Below are positions 15,873 through 23,437 of a DNA stretch of 33,877 nucleotides, piece by piece. The DNA comes from Paracoccus marcusii (GTDB lineage: Bacteria; Pseudomonadota; Alphaproteobacteria; Rhodobacterales; Rhodobacteraceae), in assembly GCF_006151785.1 (NCBI RefSeq), contig NZ_VDDD01000023.1:1-33877 (forward strand), written 5' to 3'. Numbering within the stretch: position 1 is the first letter of the stretch; the number at the start of each line of letters is the position of its first letter. The position numbers and the translations under genes are program-made. The notes under the pieces were generated by a model. That model did not search any database, was not told where the DNA came from, and worked only from the letters and a program-made list of their open reading frames with translations.

Positions 15873-15916
15873 TTGCATCTGCAACGAATATATCCGGCGG
15901 TGCCGCGATCCGTCAA
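15873..15916 (-). promoter_or_regulatory. hmgA-fahA promoter with an operator-like palindrome at the start site
   Basis: On the minus strand TTGACG (15916-15911) and TATATT (15892-15887) are spaced by 18 bases, a good sigma70 match. A 12-bp palindrome TTGCA-TC-TGCAA (15873-15884) begins two bases after the -10 and covers the expected start point near 15880. A palindrome at this place suits a repressor, such as a MarR- or IclR-type homogentisate-pathway regulator; none is encoded next to it, and the regulator identity is inference. Confidence 0.6.
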
Positions 15917-15981
15917 GCGACGCGGCCTTGCACCCGCCGCGAGGTCCGTGAATGCTGATGCCTTGGGAACCGGAGGCCGAC

Positions 15982-16479
15982 ATGTCCGACATGCGCATCG
16001 CCAAGCTGGGTCCGGGCGACCTGTCCGCCTTCAAGGCCATCCGGCTGGAGTCGTTGCGCCTGGCGCCCACCGCCTTTGCCAATACCGAGGCCGACTGGTC
16101 CGGCCTGACCGATGACGAATGGGTCGGCCGGATGACGCATCCCGTCTTTGCCACCTTCCGGGGACAGGACCCGGTCGGGATCATGGGCCTGCTGCCGCAG
16201 CGGGGCGAACGGCGATCGCATCGGGCGACGCTGATCATGGTCTATCTGCGCCAGGACCTGCGGGGAACGGGGGCAGCGGATGAGCTGCTGCGCGCTGTCA
16301 TGGATTTTGCGACCGTCACAGGGCTGCGACAGATCGAGCTGGCGGTGAACCACCACAACACGGCCGCCATCCGGTTCTATCTACGGCATGGCTTTGTCCA
16401 GACCGGCCGGATCCCTGCCGCGCTGATCGATGCGGGACAGGAGGTGGACGAATTGCTGATGGTCAGGCGTCCGTCCTGA
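15982..16479 (+). CDS. GNAT-family N-acetyltransferase
   Basis: This 165-aa protein has the GNAT fold. A beta-strand leads into the acetyl-CoA-binding motif A at LRQDLRGTGAADELLRAVM, and the typical C-terminal block NTAAIRFYLRHGFVQTGR follows. The ATG at 15982 is preceded by CGGAGG with 5-base spacing and fits the family start better than the ATG at 15952. The acceptor substrate is unknown; related small GNATs act on amines, peptides or antibiotics. It is divergent from hmgA, and the IS30 element begins about 10 bases after its stop, so any original downstream neighbour has been separated from it. Confidence 0.85.
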   Translation: MSDMRIAKLGPGDLSAFKAIRLESLRLAPTAFANTEADWSGLTDDEWVGRMTHPVFATFRGQDPVGIMGLLPQRGERRSHRATLIMVYLRQDLRGTGAADELLRAVMDFATVTGLRQIELAVNHHNTAAIRFYLRHGFVQTGRIPAALIDAGQEVDELLMVRRPS

Positions 16480-16489
16480 CCGGACGGGT

Positions 16490-17598
16490 GTGGACTCACG
16501 CCGAAGCGCAAATCTCTGATTTTCTTCTATTCCAGTCTGTTTCTGAGAGCCATCAGGTTGCTTTCGAAGACCTCCGCAGGTGTCCGGTAGCCCAGGCATT
16601 TGCGAGGCGTGGAGTTGAGGCTCTGGCAAATCGACCTCAAATATCGATTTGTCAGAGCCGTTGGTTCGGTCGAGCGTGGCAGGTGCTTTCTCAGCCTGCC
16701 ATTCGTGTTCTCGACCGTTCCTTTTTGCCACGGCGCCTGCGGATCGCAGAACCAACTGACGGCGCCCATCCCGCTCTCCAGCCTTTGCCAGGCAGAGAAC
16801 TCAGTCCCGCGGTCGAAGGTGATCGACTGGCGTGCCTCGGCGGGCAGGGGAGCGAGCCCCGCGATCAGCGCTTCCATGATTGGCTCGGAATGGCGATCCT
16901 CATTGCGCATGACAACGGTAAACCGGCTGACCCGCTCGACCAGGGAGGTGACATTCACCTTGCCGTTTTCCTTGCGGAACATCATCAGATCGCATTCCCA
17001 ATGGCCGAACTCCTGACGCTCGGCAACGGCCGGGGGCCGGTGACACAAGCTCTGGCTGTCCTGGATGCGACTGCGCTGATGTCGTCGGTGGTTTCGCGGC
17101 CTGCGACGTCTGCGATGCTCGGGCAGGTGACGATAGAAGGCTTCCGCGAGGCCAAGCTTTGAATAGGCGAAGCGGTAGATCGTTTCATGGCTGACGCAGA
17201 TGCGGTGCTGCTCAAGCCGCATCCGGCCAGCAATCTGTTCCGGAGACCAGCCCGCCTTGAGCGCATCCTCGACCGCTGCCTTTACCTCCGGGTGGGCGAC
17301 CAGCTTTCGGTGAACCGCACGGCGGCGCTCATACTTGTCCTGAGCAGTCACCGCATAGTAACCGCTATACTGCGGAAGCTCGGCGTCCAGATACGTGTTC
17401 CGCTTCAACTCCCGATAGATCGTCGAGGGTGGGCGCGAAAGCCGGTCTGCAATTTCCGGCACCGGCATCTTGCCCTCGCGCCATTTGGCAATCTTTCGAC
17501 GTTCTTCGAAACTCAGGTGCTGGTAGTGGGAAGTCATTGCCAACCTCAATGCAAATACCTGTATTACTTTGGCATTTGCACTTCGTTTGTGAATCCAC
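16490..17598. mobile_element. IS30-family insertion sequence, complete
   Basis: This element of about 1.1 kb carries one transposase gene. Imperfect terminal inverted repeats of about 24 bases are visible. The left end is TGGACTCACGCCGAAGCGCAA from 16491 (first 20 or so bases; the repeat runs to 16513). The right end (17574-17597), read as reverse complement, has TGGATTCAC, then AAA, then CGAAGTGCAAAT; one alignment gap is needed. CGGG occurs on both flanks (16485-16488 and 17599-17602) and may be a target duplication, but exact ends are uncertain by one or two bases. The size and single gene fit the IS30 family. It sits between a GNAT gene and an Lrp-type gene without breaking either frame. 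Confidence 0.85.
16527..17537 (-). CDS. IS30-family transposase
   Basis: This is a 336-aa DDE transposase. An N-terminal helix-turn-helix region (LSFEERRKIAKWREGKMPV, then RPPSTIYRELKRN) recognises the ends. The catalytic triad is present: Asp in HWECDLMM, Asp in ITFDRGTEFSAW, and Glu in WQKGTVENTNGRLRKHLP. The C terminus has the usual LNSTPRKCLGYRTPAEVF. The ATG at 17537 starts directly at the conserved domain; the in-frame sequence upstream would extend into the terminal repeat. The frame is uninterrupted, so the element may still be active. Confidence 0.95.
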   Translation of the reverse strand: MTSHYQHLSFEERRKIAKWREGKMPVPEIADRLSRPPSTIYRELKRNTYLDAELPQYSGYYAVTAQDKYERRRAVHRKLVAHPEVKAAVEDALKAGWSPEQIAGRMRLEQHRICVSHETIYRFAYSKLGLAEAFYRHLPEHRRRRRPRNHRRHQRSRIQDSQSLCHRPPAVAERQEFGHWECDLMMFRKENGKVNVTSLVERVSRFTVVMRNEDRHSEPIMEALIAGLAPLPAEARQSITFDRGTEFSAWQRLESGMGAVSWFCDPQAPWQKGTVENTNGRLRKHLPRSTEPTALTNRYLRSICQSLNSTPRKCLGYRTPAEVFESNLMALRNRLE

Positions 17599-17645
17599 CG
17601 GGCCGCATCCAAGCAGTGAATAACCAGAGTTATGCAACGACTGTC

Positions 17646-18089
17646 TTACGCCCGGTCGTCCTTTGACGTGCCGACGATGACATGGGTGACGATCGTGGTC
17701 AGGTCAGGAAAGCCGCCCAACACCTCGTGGTGAAACTGCTTGTAGCTGGCCAGGTCACGGCATTCGACGCGCAGCAGGTATTCGACCGTGCCGGTGATGT
17801 TGTGGCATTCGACGACCTGCGGCGCGGCGGCACAGCGCGCCTCGAACGCCTGTTGGACCCGCGCGGTATGCCGTCCCAGACCCACCAGCACGAAGGCCGC
17901 GAAACCGACCTGTCGCGCGGCATCGCCCAGCACGGCGCGATAGCCGGCGATGATGCCCTGCCGCTCCATCGCCTCGACCCGCCGCTGGCAGGTGGAGGCG
18001 GACATACCGACCCGTTCGGCCAGGGCCTGATGGGTGATCCGGCCATCCTTTCGCAGGATGCGCAGGATCTTGTCGTCAATCGCGTCCAT
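17646..18089 (-). CDS. Lrp/AsnC-family transcriptional regulator
   Basis: This 147-aa feast/famine regulator has an N-terminal HTH (DDKILRILRKDGRITHQALAE, then MSASTCQRRVEAMERQG) and a C-terminal amino-acid-binding RAM/AsnC domain (about 65-147, with ECHNITGTVEYLLRVE). The ATG at 18089 gives the standard Lrp start; an upstream in-frame ATG would add about 11 residues. It is divergent from a LysE-type exporter over a region of 103 bases, the common arrangement in which the regulator activates export of an amino acid when it accumulates. No clear binding palindrome was found between them. The sensed amino acid is unknown. Confidence 0.92.
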   Translation of the reverse strand: MDAIDDKILRILRKDGRITHQALAERVGMSASTCQRRVEAMERQGIIAGYRAVLGDAARQVGFAAFVLVGLGRHTARVQQAFEARCAAAPQVVECHNITGTVEYLLRVECRDLASYKQFHHEVLGGFPDLTTIVTHVIVGTSKDDRA

Positions 18090-18192
18090 GATGGGCTTTT
18101 CCTGCACAAACGCCGTCATCATCGCGCGGATTGCGGACATCCACCAGCGCCCGCGTGCCAGGATGGGACGAACGCAGGACAGGAGGCGGCGA

Positions 18193-18771
18193 ATGGATGC
18201 GCTGATCGGGTTGGTGGGGTTTGCGGCGGTCACGACGATCACGCCGGGGCCGAACAATGCGATGCTGATGGCATCGGGTGCGACGGTGGGCCTGCGCGGC
18301 AGCTGGCGGCACATGGCCGGGATCATGCTGGGCTTTGCTGCGATGGTGCTGGTCCTGGGCGCCGGGCTGGCCCCCGCAGTGCAGGCCCATTCCGGCCTGC
18401 AGCGCGTGATGCAGGCCGCGGGGCTGGCCTATGTCCTGTGGCTGGCGTGGAAGATCGCACAGGCCCGCCCGTCGCAGGCCAAGGCCGCCGGACGCCCCGT
18501 TGGGCTATGGCAGGCGGCGGCGTTCCAATGGGTGAACCCCAAGGCCTGGGCGATGGTGCTGGCCGCGCTGGCGACCTATGGCGCGGCGCTTGGCGGTCCG
18601 CTGCCGGTCGCGCTGGCGTTCGCGGCCGTGGGGCTGCCCTGTCATCTGCTGTGGGTCGTGGCGGGCGCGCGGATCGCACGGATGATCGACGCGCCGGACC
18701 GGCTGCGCCTGTTCAACATGGCGATGGCGGGAATCATGGTCCTGTCGATGCTGCCGGTGCTGATCGCCTAG
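18193..18771 (+). CDS. LysE/RhtB-family amino-acid exporter
   Basis: This 192-aa inner-membrane protein has about six hydrophobic segments and the family start TTITPGPNNAMLMASGATVG. The conserved AFQWVNPKAW block lies near the middle. It would export an amino acid or small metabolite with proton exchange. The ATG at 18193 has AGGAGG six bases upstream. The divergent Lrp-type gene is its probable regulator. Members of this family carry lysine, arginine, threonine, homoserine, cysteine or leucine, and the sequence does not tell which. Confidence 0.9.
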   Translation: MDALIGLVGFAAVTTITPGPNNAMLMASGATVGLRGSWRHMAGIMLGFAAMVLVLGAGLAPAVQAHSGLQRVMQAAGLAYVLWLAWKIAQARPSQAKAAGRPVGLWQAAAFQWVNPKAWAMVLAALATYGAALGGPLPVALAFAAVGLPCHLLWVVAGARIARMIDAPDRLRLFNMAMAGIMVLSMLPVLIA

Positions 18772-18786
18772 CCGCGGACAGGGGAT

Positions 18787-18811
18787 GCGCCGGGCCGAAA
18801 GGGCCCGGCGC
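18787..18811. terminator. Hairpin between converging genes, probable bidirectional terminator
   Basis: A perfect 10-bp GC-rich stem, GCGCCGGGCC with GGCCCGGCGC, closes a GAAAG loop. It lies in the 47 bases between the LysE-type gene stop and the DUF4394-like gene stop. There is no T-run on either side, so it is a strong stem but not a textbook intrinsic terminator. Confidence 0.6.
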
Positions 18812-18818
18812 GGGGTCG

Positions 18819-19598
18819 TCACATCGCGGGCAGGACCGCCAGGTCGCGGATCTGGCCATCGGCCGCGATCTCTCCGGCCGCGGTGGCCGCGCCGGTTTCC
18901 AGGTCGACGGAATGGATGGTGTTGTTCGTCACCAGCCACGCCATGTTGGCGCCTTCGGCATCGGTCTGGACGTCGAACGCCATCATCTCGCCCGGGTTCT
19001 CGAGGTTCAGCATGCCGATGGTGGCCAGCGTGCCGTCATTCGGGGCGGTCTGCTGCAGCAATGCGCCCAAGCCCGAATCGATGTTGTACATCGCGGTCGC
19101 CTCGGGGGTGCCATAGCTGTTGATATAGGCCGCAGCGGCGATCATCGGGCTGGCCTCGGAATTCTCGTCTTCGGCCACCCAGTTCAGGCTGCCGTCGACG
19201 GTGACCTCTCCGGTGTCCACGTTCACGCGGTGGTTCGTGGTGCCGGTCATGAAGCGCAGGCGGTCGGCCATCGGGTTGAAGTCGACGATCACGGGCATGT
19301 CGCCAACCTCAAGCGGCGTGTCCATGGTGGACAGGTCGGTGACGGCGCCGGTCGCCGTGTCGATGGTGACGATGCGCATGTCATCCGTCACGCCGACCAG
19401 CGTGTTGTTCGACGGGCGCAGGTCGATGCCCAGCAGGCGGTCCACGCCCTCGACATCCATGGTGCCGGTGACTTCCAGCGTCTCGGTGTCGAACATGACC
19501 AGGGTGCGGTCGTCAGTCAGGCCGACGCCGGTCGCGGCAGCCGCCGCCGAAATGGACAGCGCAAGAGCAGAGGTCGAGAATGCAGCAATGCGAAACAT
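18819..19598 (-). CDS. Secreted DUF4394-like protein
   Basis: This 259-aa protein has a Sec signal peptide (about 1-22, ending ISAAAAA). A repeat-rich, beta-propeller-like body follows, with phrases such as DRLLGIDLRPSNNTLVGVTDD, VIVDFNPMADRLRFM and APNDGTLATIGML that I associate with the DUF4394 family. No catalytic residues are evident. The start at 19598 has AGGA upstream. It is divergent from an ECF sigma factor and anti-sigma pair, and may be a target or input of that system. The function is unknown. Confidence 0.78.
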   Translation of the reverse strand: MFRIAAFSTSALALSISAAAAATGVGLTDDRTLVMFDTETLEVTGTMDVEGVDRLLGIDLRPSNNTLVGVTDDMRIVTIDTATGAVTDLSTMDTPLEVGDMPVIVDFNPMADRLRFMTGTTNHRVNVDTGEVTVDGSLNWVAEDENSEASPMIAAAAYINSYGTPEATAMYNIDSGLGALLQQTAPNDGTLATIGMLNLENPGEMMAFDVQTDAEGANMAWLVTNNTIHSVDLETGAATAAGEIAADGQIRDLAVLPAM

Positions 19599-19667
19599 GG
19601 GGATGTTCCTTTCGGTTCAGCTTCTGTCACAGGCGGCGGTCTTCGCCGTCCTTGACCCGATGACGCG

Positions 19668-19687
19668 GCATCCGCGAAACCGGATGC
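19668..19687. promoter_or_regulatory. Perfect dyad between the DUF4394-like gene and the sigma factor gene
   Basis: GCATCCG-N6-CGGATGC has 7-bp perfect arms and is followed by an A/T tract (AAAAATAATT). It sits about 70 bases upstream of the DUF4394-like gene and 113 bases upstream of the sigma gene, in the region of 202 bases that must hold both promoters. I could not assign a -35/-10 pair for an ECF promoter with confidence. The dyad is a candidate regulator site. Confidence 0.4.
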
Positions 19688-19800
19688 AAAAATAATTCGA
19701 CCCCCCGCAAATTCGGCGGGCGCACCGAAAGTGACCGCGCGCGCGGTTGCAACCGCCCCCCCGATCGCGGCAGGATGGCCGTGCGACAAGGGGAGGTTTC

Positions 19801-20364
19801 GTGACGTACGACACAAGACAGCGCAGCCGCCAGCTTGACCGGGCCCTGACCGCCTGTGCCGAAGGCCGCCCCGAGGGAATCGACGCGATCCTGGACATCG
19901 AGGGGTCGCAGCTGCTGGGCGTCGCGCGCCGCATCCTGATCCGCCATGACCTGGCCGAGGAGGCGTTGCAGGACGCGATGGTGCTGATCTGGCGCAAGGC
20001 CGCCCAGCAGCGCCAGGGAGAGGGCACGGCCCGCGGCTGGATCTATGCGGTGCTGCGCAACCGCTGCCTGACGATCCTGCGCGACGGCAAGCGCCTGTCC
20101 AGCCTGTCCCCGGACGAGCTGACACGCATGCAGGACGCCCGCCAGGACCTGTGCCACGACGACGACTGGAAGCTGTTGGCCGGAAAGGGGCGGCTTGGCG
20201 AATGCCTGGACGCGCTGGACGATCCGGCGCGGCGCGCGATCCTGCTTGCGCATGTCGCGGGTTACAGCCACGGAGAGATCTCTGCCCGCCAGGGGGTTCC
20301 GCTTGGCACCGCGAAATCGTGGATCCGGCGGGGTTTGGCCTCGCTGCGGGAGTGTTTGTCATGA
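19801..20364 (+). CDS. ECF-type RNA polymerase sigma factor
   Basis: This 187-aa sigma70-family protein has only regions 2 and 4. Region 2 covers about 25-90, with LLGVARRILIRHDLAEEALQD, the -10 recognition helix VLIWRKA, and ARGWIYAVLRNRCL. Region 4 covers about 130-185, with LDDPARRAILLAHVAGYSHGE and LGTAKSWIRRGLASLRE. The start is GTG at 19801 with GGGAGG upstream. Its stop overlaps the anti-sigma start as ATGA (20361-20364), the usual coupling for an ECF/anti-ECF pair. It probably activates its own operon and perhaps the divergent DUF4394-like gene; the inducing stress is not visible. Confidence 0.92.
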   Translation: MTYDTRQRSRQLDRALTACAEGRPEGIDAILDIEGSQLLGVARRILIRHDLAEEALQDAMVLIWRKAAQQRQGEGTARGWIYAVLRNRCLTILRDGKRLSSLSPDELTRMQDARQDLCHDDDWKLLAGKGRLGECLDALDDPARRAILLAHVAGYSHGEISARQGVPLGTAKSWIRRGLASLRECLS

Positions 20365-21098
20365 GTTCAGTGTTCCAGGATGACGTGATCGCCTTTGCCG
20401 ACGACTATGTCATGGGGCTGATGTCGCCGACCGAGGCCGAACTGTTCGAGGCGCTGATCGCCGCAGACCCGGCCCTGGCCGCCCATGTCGCCCGTCTGCG
20501 CGAACAGTTGCTGCCGCTGGACCTGTCGGCCGAGGCCCTGGCCCTGCCGCCGGGTTTCGCAGCACGGCTGCAGGACATCATCGCACGCACGCCGCAGGAC
20601 GGCGCGCCGACCACGCCCCTGTCCGCGGATCCGACCGTGGCCCCGGTCGCGGCCAACCTGCCCCGCGCGCCGATGCGCTGGCTGGCGGGGCTGGCCGCCT
20701 CGCTGGTGCTGGGGTTGGTCCTTGGGTTCGGCGGCGCGATGCAGCGTCCCGCGCCCGCGCCGCAGGTGGTGGCCGTGCTGCTGGACGATCAGGGCCAGCC
20801 CCGCGCCATCATCGAGGATTACGGCGACGACACGGCCCAGATCCGCTTCGTCTCCGATGTCGACGTGCCGCAGGGCTTCTCGATCCAGGCCTGGACCCTG
20901 CCCTCGCGGGAGATGGGGCCGCAATCCCTGGGCGTGCTGGACGGGCCGCGCGCGACCACGCTGGCGGGTCCGGACCTGCCCGTCCCCGCCGACGCCCAGC
21001 TTTACGAGATCACGCTGGAGCCAGAGGGCGGATCGCCCACCGGGCGCCCGACGGGGCCGATCATCGCCAAGGGTCTGGCCGCCGCGCAGAACATCTGA
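20361..21098 (+). CDS. Membrane anti-sigma factor (RskA-like)
   Basis: This 245-aa single-pass membrane protein has a cytoplasmic N-terminal domain (about 1-75, with FADDYVMGLMSPTEAELFEALIAADP), one transmembrane helix (about 106-128) and a C-terminal extracytoplasmic domain (PQGFSIQAWTLPSREMGPQSLGVL, then ITLEPEGGSPTGRPTGPI) typical of RskA-type proteins. The zinc HxxxCxxC motif of the ZAS class is absent, so it belongs to the zinc-free type. It should hold the upstream sigma factor inactive until a periplasmic signal triggers release. The start overlaps the sigma stop. Confidence 0.9.
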   Translation: MSSVFQDDVIAFADDYVMGLMSPTEAELFEALIAADPALAAHVARLREQLLPLDLSAEALALPPGFAARLQDIIARTPQDGAPTTPLSADPTVAPVAANLPRAPMRWLAGLAASLVLGLVLGFGGAMQRPAPAPQVVAVLLDDQGQPRAIIEDYGDDTAQIRFVSDVDVPQGFSIQAWTLPSREMGPQSLGVLDGPRATTLAGPDLPVPADAQLYEITLEPEGGSPTGRPTGPIIAKGLAAAQNI

Positions 21099-21162
21099 CA
21101 CGGGCAAGGGAACGCGCGGGCGTCTGGTCGGTTGATGGGGACAGCAACCCCTCAAGGTGTCC

Positions 21163-22602
21163 ATGTCCCCCACAACCGACCGCCGCGACCCGGCCGAAAC
21201 CGACCTGACCTGCGACGTGGCCGTGATCGGCGCGGGCACCGCGGGCATCGCCGCCGAACGCGCCGCGCGCAAGGCGGGGGCCCGGACCCTGCTGATCGAC
21301 CCCGAGTTTCGCGGAACGCTGTGCGCCAATACCGGCTGCATGCCGTCCAAGCTTTTGATCGCGGCATCCCATGCGGCCCACGCGGCGCGGCGCGCGCCCG
21401 TCTTCGGCGTTCATCCGGGTGACCCGGTGATCGACGGACCGGCGGTCATGGCCCGCGTGCGCGCGGAACGCGACCGGTTCGTGGACTTCACCCGCGAAAC
21501 CTTTGACGACCTGCCCGACGGCACCGCCGTGCGCGCCCGCGCCCGATTCATCGGGCCAAGCGAGCTGATGCTGGACGACGGCCGCCGCGTGCAGGCCCGC
21601 GCCGTGGTGATCGCCACCGGGTCGCAGGCCCAGATCCCCGAACCCTTCCGCAATCTCGGCCCCCGCATCCTGACGAACGAGACCATCTTCGAGTTGCCCG
21701 ACCTTCCCGACAGCCTGGCGGTGATCGGCGGCGGGCCGATCGGCCTGGAACTAGCGCAGGCGATGGGACGTCTTGGCGTGCCGGTCACTTTGTTCGACCA
21801 GGGCACCCGCCTTGGCAAGGCCCGCTGCGATGTCGTCCATGACGCGCTGCAGGACGCCATCGCGCGCGACGTGACCCTGTGCTTGGGGGTGGAGACGACA
21901 GCCTCGGCCGTTGACGGTGGGATCAAGCTGTCCTGGACGGGCGACGCGGCGGGGGATCAGGTGTTCAGCCACGTGCTGGTCGCCGTCGGCCGTCCGCCCA
22001 ACCTGAAGGGCCTGGACCTGGATGCATCGGGGCTGTTGCTGGACGATCACGGAACGCCGGTCTTCGACCGCACCACGATGCAATGCGGCGACGCGCCCGT
22101 CTTCATGGCGGGCGACGCAAATGCCGATGTGCCCCTGCTGCACGAAGCATCGACCGAGGGTGCCATCTCCGGAACCAATGCCGCGACCTATCCGAAGGTC
22201 ACCCCAGGAGAGCGCAGCCCGGCATTCGCGCTGACCTTCACCGACCCGCCGCTGGCCTCGGTCGGGACCGGGCCGGGCGACGGGGTCATCAGCGGCCGCA
22301 GCGACTATTCCGACCAGGGCCGTGCCCGGACCGAGGCGCGCGCAGAAGGTGCCGTGACCCTTTACGCCGACGCGCAGGGGCGGCTCAGCGGCGCAGATTT
22401 GTGCTGTCCGGGCGGCGATCATCTGGCACATCTTCTGGCATGGTCGGTGCAGTCTGGCGCCACGGCGACGGGGTTGCTGACCATGCCCTTCTATCATCCC
22501 ACGCTGGAGGAGGGGCTGAAGGCCGCCCTGCGCCAGATCTGCGGCAAGACACGCCAGGCGGAACCCGCCGGGCGCGACTTCGGCACACCCCCCGGCGCAT
22601 AG
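21163..22602 (+). CDS. Dihydrolipoamide-dehydrogenase-like pyridine nucleotide-disulfide oxidoreductase
   Basis: This 479-aa FAD/NAD(P)H flavoprotein belongs to the class I disulfide reductases. FAD site: VIGAGTAGIAAE (21-32). The redox disulfide is C54-ANTG-C59. The second nucleotide site is VIGGGPIGLELAQAMG. The FAD-contacting block VFMAGDANAD and the C-terminal catalytic His/Glu in YHPTLEEGLKAAL are also present. The Lpd/glutathione-reductase layout is complete, but it is not next to 2-oxoacid dehydrogenase genes, so its partner disulfide is unknown. The ATG at 21163 is preceded by AAGG; the GTG at 21157 is an alternative. The next gene starts 9 bases after its stop and is probably co-transcribed. 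A bulged hairpin (21132-21155) lies just before its ribosome site. Confidence 0.85.
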   Translation: MSPTTDRRDPAETDLTCDVAVIGAGTAGIAAERAARKAGARTLLIDPEFRGTLCANTGCMPSKLLIAASHAAHAARRAPVFGVHPGDPVIDGPAVMARVRAERDRFVDFTRETFDDLPDGTAVRARARFIGPSELMLDDGRRVQARAVVIATGSQAQIPEPFRNLGPRILTNETIFELPDLPDSLAVIGGGPIGLELAQAMGRLGVPVTLFDQGTRLGKARCDVVHDALQDAIARDVTLCLGVETTASAVDGGIKLSWTGDAAGDQVFSHVLVAVGRPPNLKGLDLDASGLLLDDHGTPVFDRTTMQCGDAPVFMAGDANADVPLLHEASTEGAISGTNAATYPKVTPGERSPAFALTFTDPPLASVGTGPGDGVISGRSDYSDQGRARTEARAEGAVTLYADAQGRLSGADLCCPGGDHLAHLLAWSVQSGATATGLLTMPFYHPTLEEGLKAALRQICGKTRQAEPAGRDFGTPPGA

Positions 22603-22611
22603 GATGCAGTC

Positions 22612-23385
22612 ATGACGGAATCGATCCACGATCTGGGACAGGGCTTCTGGTCGATCCGGGGCGACCTGCACATCGGCGGCGTCCTGAACGTCGGCACGCA
22701 GGCGTCGCTGGTCCGGCTTGGGACAGGCCGCTTCGTGATGCTGGACAGCTATCCCCTGTCGGGCGCGATCCGCGACACGGTCATGGACCTGACCGATGGC
22801 GGCCGCGCGGTTCAGGCGGTTCTGAACCTGCATCCGTTCCATACCCTGCATTGCGCCCCCACCGCCCGCGATTTTCCCGACGCGGCGCTGTTCGGCTCTC
22901 ACCGCCACCGCCTGCGCCACCCGGACCTGAACTGGCGTCCCGAACCTGTCGAAGCGCCCGAGGTTCAGGACATGTTCGCGGATGACCTGACGTTCTCGCT
23001 TCCCCGCGGGATCGACTATGTCAGCCGGAACGAACGCGTCCACGCCGGATCGCTGCTGGCGTGGCACCCGGCCAGCCGGACGCTGCATGTCGATGACACG
23101 ATCAACCTGATGCCGGTCCCGCGCCTGCTGCGCGGCGTCTTCCCGAACCCGCGCGTGTTCCTGCATCCGACCCTGCCGCAGGCGCTGCTGCCGCAGGCCG
23201 GAGCGGTTCGCGACTTTCGCGACTGGCTGCAGGGGCTTGCAGGGCTGACGCGCGATCTTCGCTGGCTGTGCGCGGCCCATTCGGGCCTGCGCGAATTCGA
23301 ACCTGGCCAGTTCAAGGGTGAACTGCTGGCCGCCTTCCGCCGGGTCGAAGACAAGCTGGCAAAGGCCGAGGCGCGTCGCGGGTGA
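22612..23385 (+). CDS. Metallo-beta-lactamase-like protein of unknown function
   Basis: This 257-aa cytoplasmic-looking protein has a likely metallo-beta-lactamase-type fold. The metal-ligand region reads H74-P-F-H77-T-L-H80 instead of the usual HxHxDH. Later metal-binding candidates are D161/D162 (LHVDDTIN) and H223 (CAAHSG). The pattern resembles DUF4336-type relatives of the fold, but I cannot assign a family with certainty. It is 9 bases downstream of the flavoprotein gene, suggesting joint function, for example in thiol or lipoyl chemistry; this is inference from position only. Confidence 0.7.
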   Translation: MTESIHDLGQGFWSIRGDLHIGGVLNVGTQASLVRLGTGRFVMLDSYPLSGAIRDTVMDLTDGGRAVQAVLNLHPFHTLHCAPTARDFPDAALFGSHRHRLRHPDLNWRPEPVEAPEVQDMFADDLTFSLPRGIDYVSRNERVHAGSLLAWHPASRTLHVDDTINLMPVPRLLRGVFPNPRVFLHPTLPQALLPQAGAVRDFRDWLQGLAGLTRDLRWLCAAHSGLREFEPGQFKGELLAAFRRVEDKLAKAEARRG

Positions 23386-23437
23386 TCTTGCCTTCCCCGG
23401 CGGGGCGCGGTCTGATCGCGCCCAATGGGGGGATGCG

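Noticed and set aside
18787..18811. Treating the hairpin as part of a repeat family or REP-like element
   Set aside because: I saw no second copy in the window; a local terminator-type hairpin explains it.
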